64,000 bases of DNA from Corynebacterium mastitidis DSM 44356. Its GTDB lineage: Bacteria > Actinomycetota > Actinomycetes > Mycobacteriales > Mycobacteriaceae. Positions 17,853-27,008 of this stretch are shown here, one piece after another (positions within the stretch are counted from its first letter, which is position 1; each line of letters opens with the position of its first letter). Made by a program: the position numbers and the translations under genes. The notes under the pieces were generated by a model that saw nothing but the letters and a program-made list of their open reading frames with translations, was not told where the DNA came from and made no database searches. The stretch spans positions 1-64,000 of the forward strand of contig NZ_AQXB01000002.1 of NCBI RefSeq assembly GCF_000375365.1, read 5' to 3'.

Positions 17853-19244
17853 CTACCGCAGGGAGGCCCACAGCTCCTCGGCTGCGGCATCGTCCCAGAG
17901 CACCACGTTGCCCACGTCGTAGTCCGCGAAGCCCGCGTAGGGCACGGTCACGGTCTCCACGCCCGAGCGCATGGCGAGGGCCACCCGGGCGAGGTTCCAC
18001 ACGTGGTCGGAGGAGCCCACGGTGAAGGAGGAGGCGGTGTCCGAGATCAGGGGGATCATGCGGAAGGGGTTGAGCAGGGTGCCCGCGCTGGTGGTCTGGT
18101 TGAGCAGCCCGGAGAAGAACTCCCGCTGACGCTGCACGCGGTCGAGGTCGCCGCCCGCGGTGGCGCGGGTGCGCACGTATCCCAGGGCGGTGGGGCCGTT
18201 GACCTTCTGGCACCCGGCCTGGATGGAGAGCTGGGCCAGGGGGTCGTCGATGGGCTCCTCCGGGCAGACCTCCACCCCGCCCACGGAGTCCACCACGTTG
18301 GCCAGCCCTCCCATGCCGATCTCCGCGTAGTGGTTGATGCGCAGCCCGGTGGCCTGCTCCACCGTCTCGGTCAAAAGCTGCGGCCCGCCGTAGGTGAAGG
18401 CGGCGTTGAGCTTGTCCATGCCGTAGCCGGGCACGGAGACGTAGGAGTCGCGGGGCAGGGAGACCAGGGTGGCCTTGCCGCCACGGGGGATGTGCAGCAG
18501 CATCACGGTGTCGGTGCGACCCACGCCGATGTCCCCGCCGGTGCCCAGGCGCTCCACGTCCTCCTCGGTGAGGCCCTGGCGCGAGTCCGAGCCCACCAGC
18601 AGCCAGTTGGTGCCCGAGGTCTTGGCCACCTGCTGCTCCGGCAGGGCCTCCACCCGGGTGAGCTTGGCGTCGGACCAGAGGGTGAGCACGATGGTGAGCA
18701 CGAGGAGGATCGCCAGCGGCCACCCCACGCAGCCGAGGCACCCCATCCGGGGAAGCCGCCTGGCGCCCCGGCCGCCGCCGTGACTACCGCGACCGTTCCG
18801 ACCCCCGCCGCGCCCGCCCCGATCCGGGCGGGCAGGCGCGGGCTGCGCGGCCCGGGGGATCGGGGGGCGGCGCGGGGGGCGCCAGTCCTCTCCCCACGCC
18901 CCTCGGCTCTCCGCCGCGGCGGGCACCGGGGGAACGTACTGGCGGGTGCCGCCCACGGGGGACGCCCCGCGCGGGGGCACCTGACGGGGGGCGGGCGCCT
19001 GGCGGGTTGGCGGCACCTCCCGGCGGGGCGGAACGCGGCGGCCGCGCGGCGGGTCCTGGGGAGCCCCGGAGCCGGTGCCCGAGCGGCGGCGCACGGGGCG
19101 GCCGTAGCGGTCGGTCAGCGGGGTGCCGTCGGCGCGCAGCACGTAGTCACCCCGGGGACCGGGCCGCGCCCCGGGGCCGCGGCCGTGCTCGCGCCCGCCG
19201 TATCCGCGATTCCGGCGATGCTCGTCATAACCCCTGGAATCCAT
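17853..19244 (-). CDS. lcpB: LytR-CpsA-Psr family glycan-peptidoglycan ligase
   Basis: A 463-residue membrane-anchored LCP protein. The first 150 residues are a disordered cytoplasmic region rich in Gly, Pro and Arg. One membrane helix follows (GWPLAILLVLTIVLTL), then the LCP domain with LLVGSDSRQG, GRTDTVMLLHI, SLPRDSYVSVPGYG, LNAAF and YVRTRATAGGDLDRVQRQREF. LCP enzymes attach arabinogalactan to peptidoglycan at the cell surface. By synteny with ldhA, pheA and farR it corresponds to lcpB of C. glutamicum (from memory). The start at 19244 has TAGTGT 7 bases upstream (leaderless); an ATG at 19253 is possible. Confidence 0.88.
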   Translation of the reverse strand: MDSRGYDEHRRNRGYGGREHGRGPGARPGPRGDYVLRADGTPLTDRYGRPVRRRSGTGSGAPQDPPRGRRVPPRREVPPTRQAPAPRQVPPRGASPVGGTRQYVPPVPAAAESRGAWGEDWRPPRRPPIPRAAQPAPARPDRGGRGGGRNGRGSHGGGRGARRLPRMGCLGCVGWPLAILLVLTIVLTLWSDAKLTRVEALPEQQVAKTSGTNWLLVGSDSRQGLTEEDVERLGTGGDIGVGRTDTVMLLHIPRGGKATLVSLPRDSYVSVPGYGMDKLNAAFTYGGPQLLTETVEQATGLRINHYAEIGMGGLANVVDSVGGVEVCPEEPIDDPLAQLSIQAGCQKVNGPTALGYVRTRATAGGDLDRVQRQREFFSGLLNQTTSAGTLLNPFRMIPLISDTASSFTVGSSDHVWNLARVALAMRSGVETVTVPYAGFADYDVGNVVLWDDAAAEELWASLR

Positions 19245-19259
19245 GGGTACCACACTAGA

Positions 19260-19982
19260 TCACAAGCCCAGCCAGCCGAGCCTGCCGCCGAGGAGGGCGT
19301 AGCCAACAAAGGCCACGGCGTCGATGAGAAAGTGCCCGATCACCAGCGGCCATACCCGCCCCGTGCGGCGGAAGAACCGGCAGAAAACCAGCCCCATGAG
19401 GGCGTTGCCCGCCCCCGCGCTGAGCCCCTGATACAGGTGGTACGACCCCCGCAGCAGCGCCGAGGCCCCCGCCACCGCCCACCAGGGCCACCCGAGCTGG
19501 CGCAGCCGGGTGCACAGCCACCACACCACCACCAGCTCCTCCCCGAAGGCGGTGGCGGCCGCCGCCACCAGCAGCATGAGCAGGCTCAGCGGGCCGCTCG
19601 ACGACGCCGGGACGACCTCCCTGCTCAGGCCCGCGTGCAGCGCCGCCGCGTAGAGCGCCAGCCCCGGAAGGCCGATGACGGCGGCCAGGAGCGCGCCCCG
19701 GAGCGGGTCGCGCCGGGCGTAGCCGAGGGGGTGGACGCCATCCCGGGCGAGCAGGAACAGGGCCAGCCCGCCCCAGGAGAAGAGCACGGCGGCGGAACAC
19801 GCCTGGAGGCCCAGGGCGAGCCAGGGGTGCGCGGACTGCGGCGCGTTGAGGGCCACCTGTTGCTCGGAGAGCGCGGTGCCGGAGGCGAGGGCGTCGAGAA
19901 GCCGCAGCGCGGCGCGCACCCCGGCGGTGCCGAAGGTCAGCGCTAGCACGAGGACGATCTCAGCGCGCAGGCGCGACCTCAT
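19260..19982 (-). CDS. CPBP (Rce1/CAAX-type) intramembrane protease homologue
   Basis: A 240-residue protein with seven or eight hydrophobic helices. The abortive-infection/CPBP motifs are present in order: GEELVVV (paired Glu), RGSYHLYQG (Arg and His) and HFLIDAV (His). Members are glutamate-type intramembrane endopeptidases, but the bacterial substrates are mostly unknown. The ATG at 19982 follows gggagg and overlaps the end of the amidase gene by 23 bases, so the amidase, this gene and perhaps lcpB are read together leftward. Confidence 0.87.
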   Translation of the reverse strand: MRSRLRAEIVLVLALTFGTAGVRAALRLLDALASGTALSEQQVALNAPQSAHPWLALGLQACSAAVLFSWGGLALFLLARDGVHPLGYARRDPLRGALLAAVIGLPGLALYAAALHAGLSREVVPASSSGPLSLLMLLVAAAATAFGEELVVVWWLCTRLRQLGWPWWAVAGASALLRGSYHLYQGLSAGAGNALMGLVFCRFFRRTGRVWPLVIGHFLIDAVAFVGYALLGGRLGWLGL

Positions 19983-21186
19983 CGCACACCTCCCGCGCCA
20001 GGGCCAGCAGCGCGGAGGGTGGGACCGTTATGGCCCCCAGGTGCACCGAGGCCCCGTCGCCCCCGCAGGGCACGCTCACCGCCGCCTGCCCGTTCATGTT
20101 GAACCAGGAGGCCCAGGGGGTCCAGCGGGTCTGCTCCCAGAAGTCCTCCTGCGGGGGCAGGGCGGAGAAGTGCCCGATGCGCGGCGGGTCCCACGCCAGC
20201 GTGGGGCTGAGCACCACGTCCGCGTCCGCCAGGGCGGGCATGGTGGCCTGGACGCGCTCGGCGCGGCGCACCTCCTCCGGGCCCAGCGCCGCTCCCCGCT
20301 CGCGCAGATGATTGACCATGGCGCTGCCCAGGGCGGCCTCGGGGACGCGCGCCGCCCGCGCGGTGAAGATGGTGCGAAAGGCCGCAAAGACCTCGGGTGC
20401 CGCCGCCGGGGCGGGGACCGGGAACACGGCGTGGCCCGCGCGGGAGAGCAGCCGGGCGGCGTGCTCGGCGGCCGCGCCCCAGCGCTCGGCCACCTCCGTG
20501 CGGGCAAAGAGCGGCTCGGTGAGCAGCCCCACCCGCAGGCGCGGGGTGTGCTCCGGCAGCGCCACGCCGTGCAGCGCCGCGCTCAGCCCCACGCTGCGGG
20601 TGATAAACCCCTGGGTGGCGAGTATCCCGCCGAGGGAATCGTGCGGGGGCTTATAGCCCACCACGCCGCAGGCCGCCGCGGGAATGCGGATGGAGCCGCC
20701 GCCGTCGGAGGCGTGGGCGGCGTCCACGAGGCCGCGCGCCACCGCCACGGCCGCCCCGCCGGAGGAGCCGCCGGGGGTGCGCCCCGGCCACCGGGGGTTG
20801 TCCACGGCGGGCAGGCCCACGGGCTCCAGGTAGGCCGTCATGCCCAGCTCCGAGGTGGCGGTCTTGCCGGGCACCACCGCGCCGCGCTCCAGGAGGTCCC
20901 GCACGAAGGGCTCCGTGCGGGTGGCCAGGCGCGTGCGGGCGCGCGAGCCGAAGGAGGTGGGCAGCCCGGCGACGTCGTAGAGGTCCTTGACCGGGATCAC
21001 CATGCCGTGCAGGGGGCGGGCGCACAGGCAGGAGGCCCGCTCCAGCGCCCTGGCGCGGGCGCGGGCCCGCTCCACGCACAGGTGGGCAAAGCCGTGCTCG
21101 GAGGCGTCGAGGCCGGAGACGGCCCGGGCGAAGCGCTCCACGGCCTCCACCGGGGAGCGCCCTGAGGGATCGGGGGCGTAGGGCAT
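19960..21186 (-). CDS. Amidase, signature family
   Basis: A 408-residue enzyme of the amidase-signature family, which hydrolyses amide bonds of small molecules. The Ser-cisSer-Lys triad is visible: PVKDLYDVAG (Lys), TPGGSSGGAA (cis-Ser) and DGGGSIRIPAA (nucleophile Ser). The usual length is 450-500, so it is slightly short in the C-terminal part. It is not next to gatB or gatA partners and is more likely a free amidase. I chose ATG 21186: a TATCCT box ends 7 bases before it, fitting a leaderless start; ATG 21192 is too close to that box. Confidence 0.88.
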   Translation of the reverse strand: MPYAPDPSGRSPVEAVERFARAVSGLDASEHGFAHLCVERARARARALERASCLCARPLHGMVIPVKDLYDVAGLPTSFGSRARTRLATRTEPFVRDLLERGAVVPGKTATSELGMTAYLEPVGLPAVDNPRWPGRTPGGSSGGAAVAVARGLVDAAHASDGGGSIRIPAAACGVVGYKPPHDSLGGILATQGFITRSVGLSAALHGVALPEHTPRLRVGLLTEPLFARTEVAERWGAAAEHAARLLSRAGHAVFPVPAPAAAPEVFAAFRTIFTARAARVPEAALGSAMVNHLRERGAALGPEEVRRAERVQATMPALADADVVLSPTLAWDPPRIGHFSALPPQEDFWEQTRWTPWASWFNMNGQAAVSVPCGGDGASVHLGAITVPPSALLALAREVCDEVAPAR

Positions 21187-21192
21187 GCCCAT

Positions 21193-21211
21193 CAGGATAG
21201 GCTGGGTTCCC
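21193..21211. promoter_or_regulatory. Overlapping divergent leaderless promoters, amidase and pheA
   Basis: Only 25 bases separate the two divergent starts. On the plus strand TAGGCT (21198-21203) lies 8 bases before the pheA ATG. On the minus strand TATCCT (complement of 21194-21199) lies 7 bases before the amidase ATG. The two -10 boxes overlap, so only one polymerase could bind at a time. Confidence 0.6.
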
Positions 21212-22135
21212 ATGAGCATCACCGTGGCGTACCTGGGCCCCGCCGGCACCTTCACCGAGGCGGCCCTCTGGCAGCTCGTCCGGGAGGGCGCCTTTGGCGA
21301 CCCCGCCCCGCGGATCGAGCCCCTGCCCGTCACCAGCCCCGCCGAGGCCGTGGACGCGGTGAGCCAGGGCCGGGCCCGCTACGCCTGCCTGGCCATCGAG
21401 AACTCCGTGGATGGCCCCGTCACCCAGGCCTTCGACGCCCTGCGGCGCGCCAGCGTGCAGATCTACCGGGAGACGGACCTCCACATCGCGTTTAGCCTCA
21501 TGGTCCGCCCCGGCACCGACCTCGCGCGGGTGCGCACCCTGGCCACGCACCCCGTGGCGCACCAGCAGATACGCGGCTGGTTGTCCCTGAACCTCCCGCA
21601 GGCGGAGTTCGTGGCGGCCGCCTCCAACGCCGCCGCCGCCCGCGCCGTGGCCGACGGCGAGGCCGACGCCGCCGCTGCCCCCGCGCGCGCCGCCGAGATC
21701 TGGGGCCTGGAGATCGCGGCCTCGAAGATCGCGGACGTGCCCGGGGCCCGCACCCGCTTCGTCCTGGTGGGCCCGCGCGGCGTGCCCACCCCGCGCACCG
21801 GGCGCGACCGCACCTCCGTGGTGTTCACCCTGCCCAACCAGCCGGGCACGCTCGCCGCCGCCCTGGGCGAGTTCTCCCGCCGGGGGGTGGACATGAGCCG
21901 CATCGAGTCCCGCCCCACCCGGGACGCGCTGGGTGCCTATCACTTCTACGTGGACCTCGTGGGGCACATCGACGACACCCCCGTGGCCGAGGCCCTGCGC
22001 GACCTCTGGCTGCGCGCGGAGACCCTTACCTTCCTGGGCTCCTGGCCCAACGGTTCCGTCGCCGCCGAGCCCGGCCCCCGCCCCGCCACCCTCGACTGGG
22101 TCGCCGCCGCCCGCACCGGAAAGGACCTGCCATGA
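21212..22135 (+). CDS. pheA: Prephenate dehydratase
   Basis: A 307-residue enzyme converting prephenate to phenylpyruvate in phenylalanine synthesis. The catalytic domain opens with VAYLGPAGTFTEAAL and contains CLAIENSVDGPV and the TRFVLVG motif that includes the key Thr-Arg-Phe. A C-terminal ACT domain (about residues 205-280, with LPNQPGTLAAALGEF and IESRPTRDALGAYHFYVDL) provides phenylalanine feedback control. There is no chorismate mutase part. It overlaps the next gene as ATGA. Confidence 0.95.
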   Translation: MSITVAYLGPAGTFTEAALWQLVREGAFGDPAPRIEPLPVTSPAEAVDAVSQGRARYACLAIENSVDGPVTQAFDALRRASVQIYRETDLHIAFSLMVRPGTDLARVRTLATHPVAHQQIRGWLSLNLPQAEFVAAASNAAAARAVADGEADAAAAPARAAEIWGLEIAASKIADVPGARTRFVLVGPRGVPTPRTGRDRTSVVFTLPNQPGTLAAALGEFSRRGVDMSRIESRPTRDALGAYHFYVDLVGHIDDTPVAEALRDLWLRAETLTFLGSWPNGSVAAEPGPRPATLDWVAAARTGKDLP

Positions 22136-22794
22136 CCTCCCACCTGATCCTGCTCCGCCACGGACGCACCTACAGCAACGCCTCCCGGCTCCTCGACACC
22201 CGCCCGCCGGGCGCCGAGCTGACCGAGATCGGCAGGGCGCAGGCCCGGGAGGCGGGGCGCGAGCTGGCCGCGCGGCCGGGACCGATCCGCGAGGTGGTGA
22301 CCTCCGTGGCGCTGCGCGCCCAGCAGACGGCGATGATCGCGGCCGCCGCCTACGAGGAGGCCCGGGGCCTGGCCCCCGGCTCCCTGCCGGTGACCGTGCG
22401 CGCCGGGCTGCACGAGGCCTTCGTGGGCGAGATGGAGATGCGCGGCGACGACGCCGCCCACCGCGCCTACCAGCGGGCCTTCCACGGGTGGTTGCGCGGG
22501 GAGGAGGCGGCCCGCATACCGGGCGGCGAGGGCTACCGCGACATCCTCGGCAGGTTCCGGCCGGTGCTGGAGGAGATCGCGGACTCCCTGCGCGCCACCC
22601 CGGAGGCGGGCGACGTGGTGGTGGTCAGCCACGGCGGGGCCATCCGCACCGTGGCCACCCACGCCGCCTCCGTGGACCCGGAGGCCGCCTTTGAGGCCTA
22701 CCTGGCCAACTGCCGGTACGTGGAGCTAGACGCCGCCGGGCGGGAGTTCGGGGCGTGGGCCGTGGCGCGCTGGGACACGCTGCGCGATGCCTAG
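22132..22794 (+). CDS. Histidine phosphatase family protein
   Basis: A 220-residue phosphoglycerate-mutase-like phosphatase. The catalytic RHG is in LILLRHGRTYSNASR, the second Arg is in SVALRAQQTA, the Glu is in HEAFVGEME and the final His is in VVVSHGGAIRT. Substrate cannot be read from the sequence. Its start overlaps the pheA stop (ATGA) and its end overlaps gtrA by 8 bases, so the three genes form one translationally coupled unit. The same order is known from other corynebacteria (from memory). Confidence 0.9.
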   Translation: MTSHLILLRHGRTYSNASRLLDTRPPGAELTEIGRAQAREAGRELAARPGPIREVVTSVALRAQQTAMIAAAAYEEARGLAPGSLPVTVRAGLHEAFVGEMEMRGDDAAHRAYQRAFHGWLRGEEAARIPGGEGYRDILGRFRPVLEEIADSLRATPEAGDVVVVSHGGAIRTVATHAASVDPEAAFEAYLANCRYVELDAAGREFGAWAVARWDTLRDA

Positions 22795-23200
22795 CGCCAG
22801 CCTGTGGCGGTTCATCGCCGTGGGGATCGTCGGCGCCTGCTGCGACTACGGCTCCCGCATGCTGCTGTTCTGGGCGGGGGTGGGCGGGGTACCCTCGCGC
22901 GCCGGGAGCTTCCTCGTGGGCAGCACGGTGGCCTACCTGCTCAACAGCGCGGTGACCTTTTCCGGCAGGCGGGATACCGGGGAGGTGGCGCGCGCGGGCG
23001 TGGCCTACGGGGCGAGCTTTGCCACGGCGGTGGCGGTGGACGCGCTGTGCCGGGCCTACGCGTACTCGGGGCCGTGGCACGTCACGGCGGCCTGGGTGGC
23101 CTCCCAGGCCTGCGCCACGGCGCTGAACTACTGGTTGCAGTCCCGGTGGGTGTTCCGGGGCGGCGGTGATACCCGGGCGCGGCGACGCCCTGGCCTGTAG
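22787..23200 (+). CDS. GtrA-family membrane protein
   Basis: A 137-residue protein with four hydrophobic helices typical of GtrA: WRFIAVGIVGACCDYGSR, then GSTVAYLLNSAVTFSG, then a third helix and finally ALNYWLQSRWVFRG. GtrA proteins are thought to move polyprenyl-phosphate-linked sugars across the membrane or help transfer them in cell-wall glycan assembly. It is the last gene of the pheA unit. Confidence 0.9.
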   Translation: MPSASLWRFIAVGIVGACCDYGSRMLLFWAGVGGVPSRAGSFLVGSTVAYLLNSAVTFSGRRDTGEVARAGVAYGASFATAVAVDALCRAYAYSGPWHVTAAWVASQACATALNYWLQSRWVFRGGGDTRARRRPGL

Positions 23201-23213
23201 CCTCCTAGGCCTC

Positions 23214-23561
23214 CTACCCCCACCCCAGGCGGTGCAGCTGCTCCTCGCTCATGCCAAAGTAGTGGCCCACCTCGTGCATGACGGTGACGTACACCTGCTC
23301 CTCCAGGTCCTCCTCGGAGGTGCAGTAGTCCATCAGCGCGCCCCGGTAGAGCGTGATGGTGTCCGGCAGGTGCCCGGTGTGGGTGAACTGGCGGCGGGTC
23401 AGGGAGACCCCCTCGTAGAGCCCGAGGGTCTGGGAGCTGCCCTCCCGGTAATCGCGCACGAGGATCACCACGTTGCCCATGCGGTCCGCGAACTCGTCCG
23501 GGATGCGCGCCAGGGCGGAGTCCACCAGCTCGTCGAAGCGCTCGTCGCTGACGTCGATCAC
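23214..23561 (-). CDS. Zincin-like metallopeptidase family protein
   Basis: A 115-residue protein of the small minimal-gluzincin group common in actinobacteria. The metal-binding motif is VMHEVGHYFGMSEEQLHRLGW, with HExxH in HEVGH; FDELVDSALARIPDEF begins the protein, as in relatives. The GTG start at 23561 overlaps the stop of the septum-formation gene (GTGA), so it is translated together with it. Confidence 0.9.
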   Translation of the reverse strand: MIDVSDERFDELVDSALARIPDEFADRMGNVVILVRDYREGSSQTLGLYEGVSLTRRQFTHTGHLPDTITLYRGALMDYCTSEEDLEEQVYVTVMHEVGHYFGMSEEQLHRLGWG

Positions 23562-24649
23562 TGCGGGGTTCCCTCGGCGGCGGGCGCGGCGGCGGGAGCC
23601 CCCGCGGCCGGGTTGGTGGCCGGGTCGGAGCCAGGGGCGGGGGCCGGGTTGGCGGCCTCCGGCCTCTCCTCGGGGGCGGGCGGCGCGCCGTTGATCGTGA
23701 ACTCCCCGGTGGCGCTGCCGCGCAGGGAGTTGAACCCGCTCTCCCCGTGGGCGCTGATCAGCGAGCAGTTGACGCTGTGGGAGCCGCCGATCCAGGACTC
23801 CGAGGGGATGCTGCCCCAGTAGATCTGGAGGGTGGTCTTTTCCAGGTTCTCCGGGCCGCCCAGGTAGTCCTCTGCGGCCTTGGTGCACACCTCCCGGAGG
23901 TGCTTGTCCTGATCCTCCACGCTGGGCACCCCCTCGGGGAAGGTCTCGAGCAGGTTGACCACGGAGGTGGTCTCGAGCTGGTGGTCCTCGCCGCAGTCCA
24001 CCACGCCCAGGGAGTTGGAGGCGTTGACGGACACGCACTGGCCCGGCTGCGTCACGCGGGCCTGGTCCTGGCTGCCCACGGTGCCGTGGGTGACCTCGGG
24101 GGTGCCGGCGGCGTCGGTGGATTGCAGGCCGCAGAGCATGGTGCGGTCGCCCGCCGCCCAGGCCTCGGCGGGCGGAAGGATGGAGGCGATGGAGTAGCGC
24201 CCGGAGGGGTCGAAGCGCCCGTCCAGGTAGCGCAGGGTGGGGTTGTAGCACAGCTCGGAGCGCAGTTGGGCCTGGCGGGTGAGGTCCGGCGGCGCGGCGG
24301 CGTCCCCGAACTCGGAGGAGGGGTAGGTGCCCAGGTCCTGGCGGGCGGAGACCTCGAAGCGGTGGTCGCCCTCGCAGGGGGCCTGGGCGAAGTTGCTCAC
24401 GGAGCCGTCCTCGGCCACGTCCCAGCTCAGGCAGCTTCCCGCTCCGGCGTCGGTGAAGGGGGCGGCCTCCTTCTTCTTGGTCTTGCCGTGTTCCTCGGTG
24501 GTGGCGGGTCCGCTGTCCGCCGCGGGGGCGGGGTTATCCTCGCGCTGCGCGGCGTAGCCGAAGGAGGTCAGGCACACGGCGGAGGCCAGCGCGCCGACGA
24601 GTCCGGTGCGCACGGCGAGGGAGGTACGCCAGGTCTTAGTAAGGCTCAT
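23558..24649 (-). CDS. Septum formation family secreted protein
   Basis: A 363-residue exported protein. A signal or anchor helix lies at residues 10-35 (VRTGLVGALASAVCLTSFGYAA). Two cysteine-containing repeats follow, each built round a GSCLSWDV/GQCVSVNA start and a CEGDHRFEVSA/CGEDHQLETTS middle, the pattern of the Septum_form domain. The last 50 residues are Pro/Ala-rich. The family is named from a link to septation in actinobacteria; the mechanism is unknown. The ATG at 24649 lies near a TACAGT box 11 bases upstream. Confidence 0.85.
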   Translation of the reverse strand: MSLTKTWRTSLAVRTGLVGALASAVCLTSFGYAAQREDNPAPAADSGPATTEEHGKTKKKEAAPFTDAGAGSCLSWDVAEDGSVSNFAQAPCEGDHRFEVSARQDLGTYPSSEFGDAAAPPDLTRQAQLRSELCYNPTLRYLDGRFDPSGRYSIASILPPAEAWAAGDRTMLCGLQSTDAAGTPEVTHGTVGSQDQARVTQPGQCVSVNASNSLGVVDCGEDHQLETTSVVNLLETFPEGVPSVEDQDKHLREVCTKAAEDYLGGPENLEKTTLQIYWGSIPSESWIGGSHSVNCSLISAHGESGFNSLRGSATGEFTINGAPPAPEERPEAANPAPAPGSDPATNPAAGAPAAAPAAEGTPQ

Positions 24650-24654
24650 AACAG

Positions 24655-25413
24655 TCACCCACTGTAATCGTCTCGGGCGCGGGACACGCGCGCCCGCATC
24701 CGGTAGCGGTCCGTACGGTACACCGAGGAGCAGTATTCCACCCGGGCCTCCCCGGCCCGGGACTGCCGCTCGATGCTCAGCAGGGCGGTCTTGGGCGGGA
24801 CGTCGAGCAGCGCGGCCGCGCCGGGGGTGGCGCCCACGGCGGTGATGGTCTGGGTGGCGTCGGTGATGCGCAGCCCGTAGCGCTGCTCCAGGATGGTGTA
24901 CACCGAGTGGTAGACCTCGGTTTCCAGCAGGTCGGGGGCCAGCCCGGCGTGGTACCAGGCGTCGTCGATGGCGTAGGGCTCGTCGTTGCCCAGGCGCAGG
25001 CGGCGCAGGCGGATGTGCGGCTGGTGTTCGGGGGTGCCGAACCAGCGCGCGACCTCCGGCGGCGGGGTGCCGCGCTCGGCCAGCAGGATGCGGGACGACG
25101 CCGCCACGCGCTGCGCCCGCATCTCCGAGGAAAAGGAGGCGAGGTGGGGGCGCGAGACCAGCGGGCTGGGGGCCACGAAGGTGCCCTTGCCGCGCTCGCG
25201 GCGCAGCCTGCCCGCCGCCACGAGGTCGCCCAGTGCGCGCCGCACGGTGATGCGGGATACCCCGTAGGCCTGCTCGATGTCGCGCTCGCTGGGGAGCATG
25301 TCTCCGGGGGCGAGTTCCGTGGCGCAGTAGTGTTCGAGGATCTCCCGCAACTGGGTGTGCTTGGGGGAGTCTCCGCCGCGCACCTCGCCGGGGGGCAGCG
25401 CTGGACGTGACAT
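24655..25413 (-). CDS. farR: GntR/HutC-family regulator, FarR-like
   Basis: A 252-residue repressor. A winged helix-turn-helix of GntR type covers about residues 18-80 ([21 protein letters not shown], then [13 protein letters not shown]) and a UTRA ligand-binding domain follows. Its place divergent from serS matches farR of C. glutamicum (cg3202 beside serS, from memory), a regulator linked to amino-acid biosynthesis. The ATG at 25413 has TACACT exactly 7 bases upstream on the minus strand, so the message is probably leaderless. Confidence 0.83.
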   Translation of the reverse strand: MSRPALPPGEVRGGDSPKHTQLREILEHYCATELAPGDMLPSERDIEQAYGVSRITVRRALGDLVAAGRLRRERGKGTFVAPSPLVSRPHLASFSSEMRAQRVAASSRILLAERGTPPPEVARWFGTPEHQPHIRLRRLRLGNDEPYAIDDAWYHAGLAPDLLETEVYHSVYTILEQRYGLRITDATQTITAVGATPGAAALLDVPPKTALLSIERQSRAGEARVEYCSSVYRTDRYRMRARVSRARDDYSG

Positions 25414-25465
25414 GGCACTGAGTGTACGTGCTGAGGGGGCGGCCGTTGCCGGTAGGCTGGTGCCT
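25414..25465. promoter_or_regulatory. Divergent leaderless promoters, farR and serS
   Basis: On the minus strand TACACT (complement of 25421-25426) lies 7 bases before the farR ATG. On the plus strand TAGGCT (25453-25458) lies 7 bases before the serS GTG. Both starts are thus set by their -10 boxes within a 52-base gap. Confidence 0.65.
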
Positions 25466-26722
25466 GTGATTGATCTGAAATTCCTCCGCGATAATCCCGA
25501 TGTTGTCCGCGCCTCGCAGGTCACGCGCGGGGACGATCCCGCGCTCGTCGATGCGCTCCTGGAGGCCGACGAGGCCCGTCGCCAGGCGATTAAGGCGGCC
25601 GACGAGCTGCGCGCTGAGCAGAAGGCCTTTGGCAAGAAGATCGGCCAGGCCAGCCCCGAGGAGCGCCCCGCGCTGCTGGAGGGCTCCAACGAGCTCAAGG
25701 AGCGGGTCAAGGCCGCCGAGGAGGCGCAGAAGGCCGCCGAGGAGCGCGTGCAGGCCGCGCAGATGCGCCTGGGCAACGTGGTGGAGGGCGCCCCTGCCGG
25801 GGGCGAGGATGACTACGTGGTGCTCGAGCACGTGGGGCAGCCCCGGGAGTTCGACTTCGAGCCCAAGGACCACCTGGACCTGGGGGAGTCCCTGGGGCTG
25901 ATCGACATGAAGCGGGGCACCAAGGTTTCCGGCTCCCGCTTTTACTACCTCACCGGCGACGGCGCCCTGCTGCAGCTCGGCATGCTCACCCTGGCGGCGC
26001 AGAAGGCGCGCGACGCCGGCTTCCAGGTGATGATCCCGCCGGTGCTGGTGCGCCCGGAGATCATGAACGGCACCGGCTTTTTGGGCGAGCACTCCGACGA
26101 GATCTATTACCTGGAGCGCGACGACCTCTACCTGGTGGGCACCTCCGAGGTGGCGCTGGCGGGCTACCATGCGGACGAGATCATCGACCTTTCCCGGGGG
26201 CCGGTGAAGTACGCCGGGTGGTCCTCCTGCTTCCGCCGCGAGGCGGGCTCCTACGGCAAGGACACGCGCGGCATCCTGCGCGTGCACCAGTTCGACAAGC
26301 TGGAGATGTTTGTGTACTGCAAGCCGGAGGAGGCCGCCGCGCAGCACCAGGCGCTGCTGAACATGGAGCGCGAGATGCTCTCCGCCGTGGAGGTGCCCTA
26401 CCGCATCATCGACGTCGCGGGCGGCGACCTCGGCTCCTCGGCGGCCCGGAAGTTCGACACGGAGGCCTGGGTGCCCACGCAGCGGACGTACCGGGAGCTG
26501 ACCTCCACCTCCAACTGCACCACGTTCCAGGCGCGCCGCCTCTCCACCCGGTACCGGGACGAGAACGGCAAGCCGCAGGTGGCGGCCACGCTCAACGGCA
26601 CGCTGGCCACCACGCGCTGGCTGGTGGCCATCCTGGAGAACAACCAGCGTGCGGACGGCTCCGTGGTGGTGCCGGAGGCGCTGCGCCCCTTCGTGGGCAA
26701 GGAGATCCTGGAGCCGCGCTAG
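25466..26722 (+). CDS. serS: Seryl-tRNA synthetase
   Basis: A 418-residue class II aminoacyl-tRNA synthetase that charges tRNA-Ser. The N-terminal antiparallel coiled coil (about residues 25-105, rich in E, K and A) binds the tRNA long arm. The catalytic core has [15 protein letters not shown] (motif 1), [28 protein letters not shown] (motif 2 region) and [16 protein letters not shown] (motif 3). The start is GTG 25466, giving [11 protein letters not shown]; longer frames upstream overlap farR and are wrong. A 15-base terminator stem follows. Confidence 0.97.
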   Translation: MIDLKFLRDNPDVVRASQVTRGDDPALVDALLEADEARRQAIKAADELRAEQKAFGKKIGQASPEERPALLEGSNELKERVKAAEEAQKAAEERVQAAQMRLGNVVEGAPAGGEDDYVVLEHVGQPREFDFEPKDHLDLGESLGLIDMKRGTKVSGSRFYYLTGDGALLQLGMLTLAAQKARDAGFQVMIPPVLVRPEIMNGTGFLGEHSDEIYYLERDDLYLVGTSEVALAGYHADEIIDLSRGPVKYAGWSSCFRREAGSYGKDTRGILRVHQFDKLEMFVYCKPEEAAAQHQALLNMEREMLSAVEVPYRIIDVAGGDLGSSAARKFDTEAWVPTQRTYRELTSTSNCTTFQARRLSTRYRDENGKPQVAATLNGTLATTRWLVAILENNQRADGSVVVPEALRPFVGKEILEPR

Positions 26723-26782
26723 CGGCCCCGGCGGCGCGGCTGGTCCCGCCCGGGAGGCCATTAAGGTACAGAGAAGTTCCCC

Positions 26783-26822
26783 AATAAATCCCCACCGTAT
26801 TGCCGGTGGGGATTTATTTTTT
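26783..26822 (+). terminator. serS terminator
   Basis: A 15-base perfect stem (aataaatccccaccg at 26783-26797 with cggtggggatttatt at 26804-26818) with a 6-base loop is followed by TTTT. It is a strong intrinsic terminator. Confidence 0.93.
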
Positions 26823-27008
26823 ACCATAAACAAATATATGTTCTAATACACCCGAATAGGGGTAGGCAAAGGGGGCTTACCAGGACTTTCTAAAGGTCGC
26901 CTCGCGGGCGTCGTTTATGAGTGGAGGGGACGTCGTTATGCTTGTCCTGAATGCCGGACGAGTAGTTGTGCGTCACAGGCTGTACGTCAGAGAAGAAAGA
27001 GGAAACTC
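26823..27008. other. Upstream region of the lipase-like gene
   Basis: An AT-richer gap of 186 bases. I see an agaggaa ribosome site just before the next gene and no clear -10/-35 pair or binding motif; a gtcgttatgcttg stretch near 26930 could hold a weak -10. Confidence 0.4.

Noticed and set aside
19260-19982. CPBP-family gene as a phage abortive-infection gene
   Set aside because: Although once called Abi, the family is an intramembrane protease group with many housekeeping members, and the context is core cell-wall genes.
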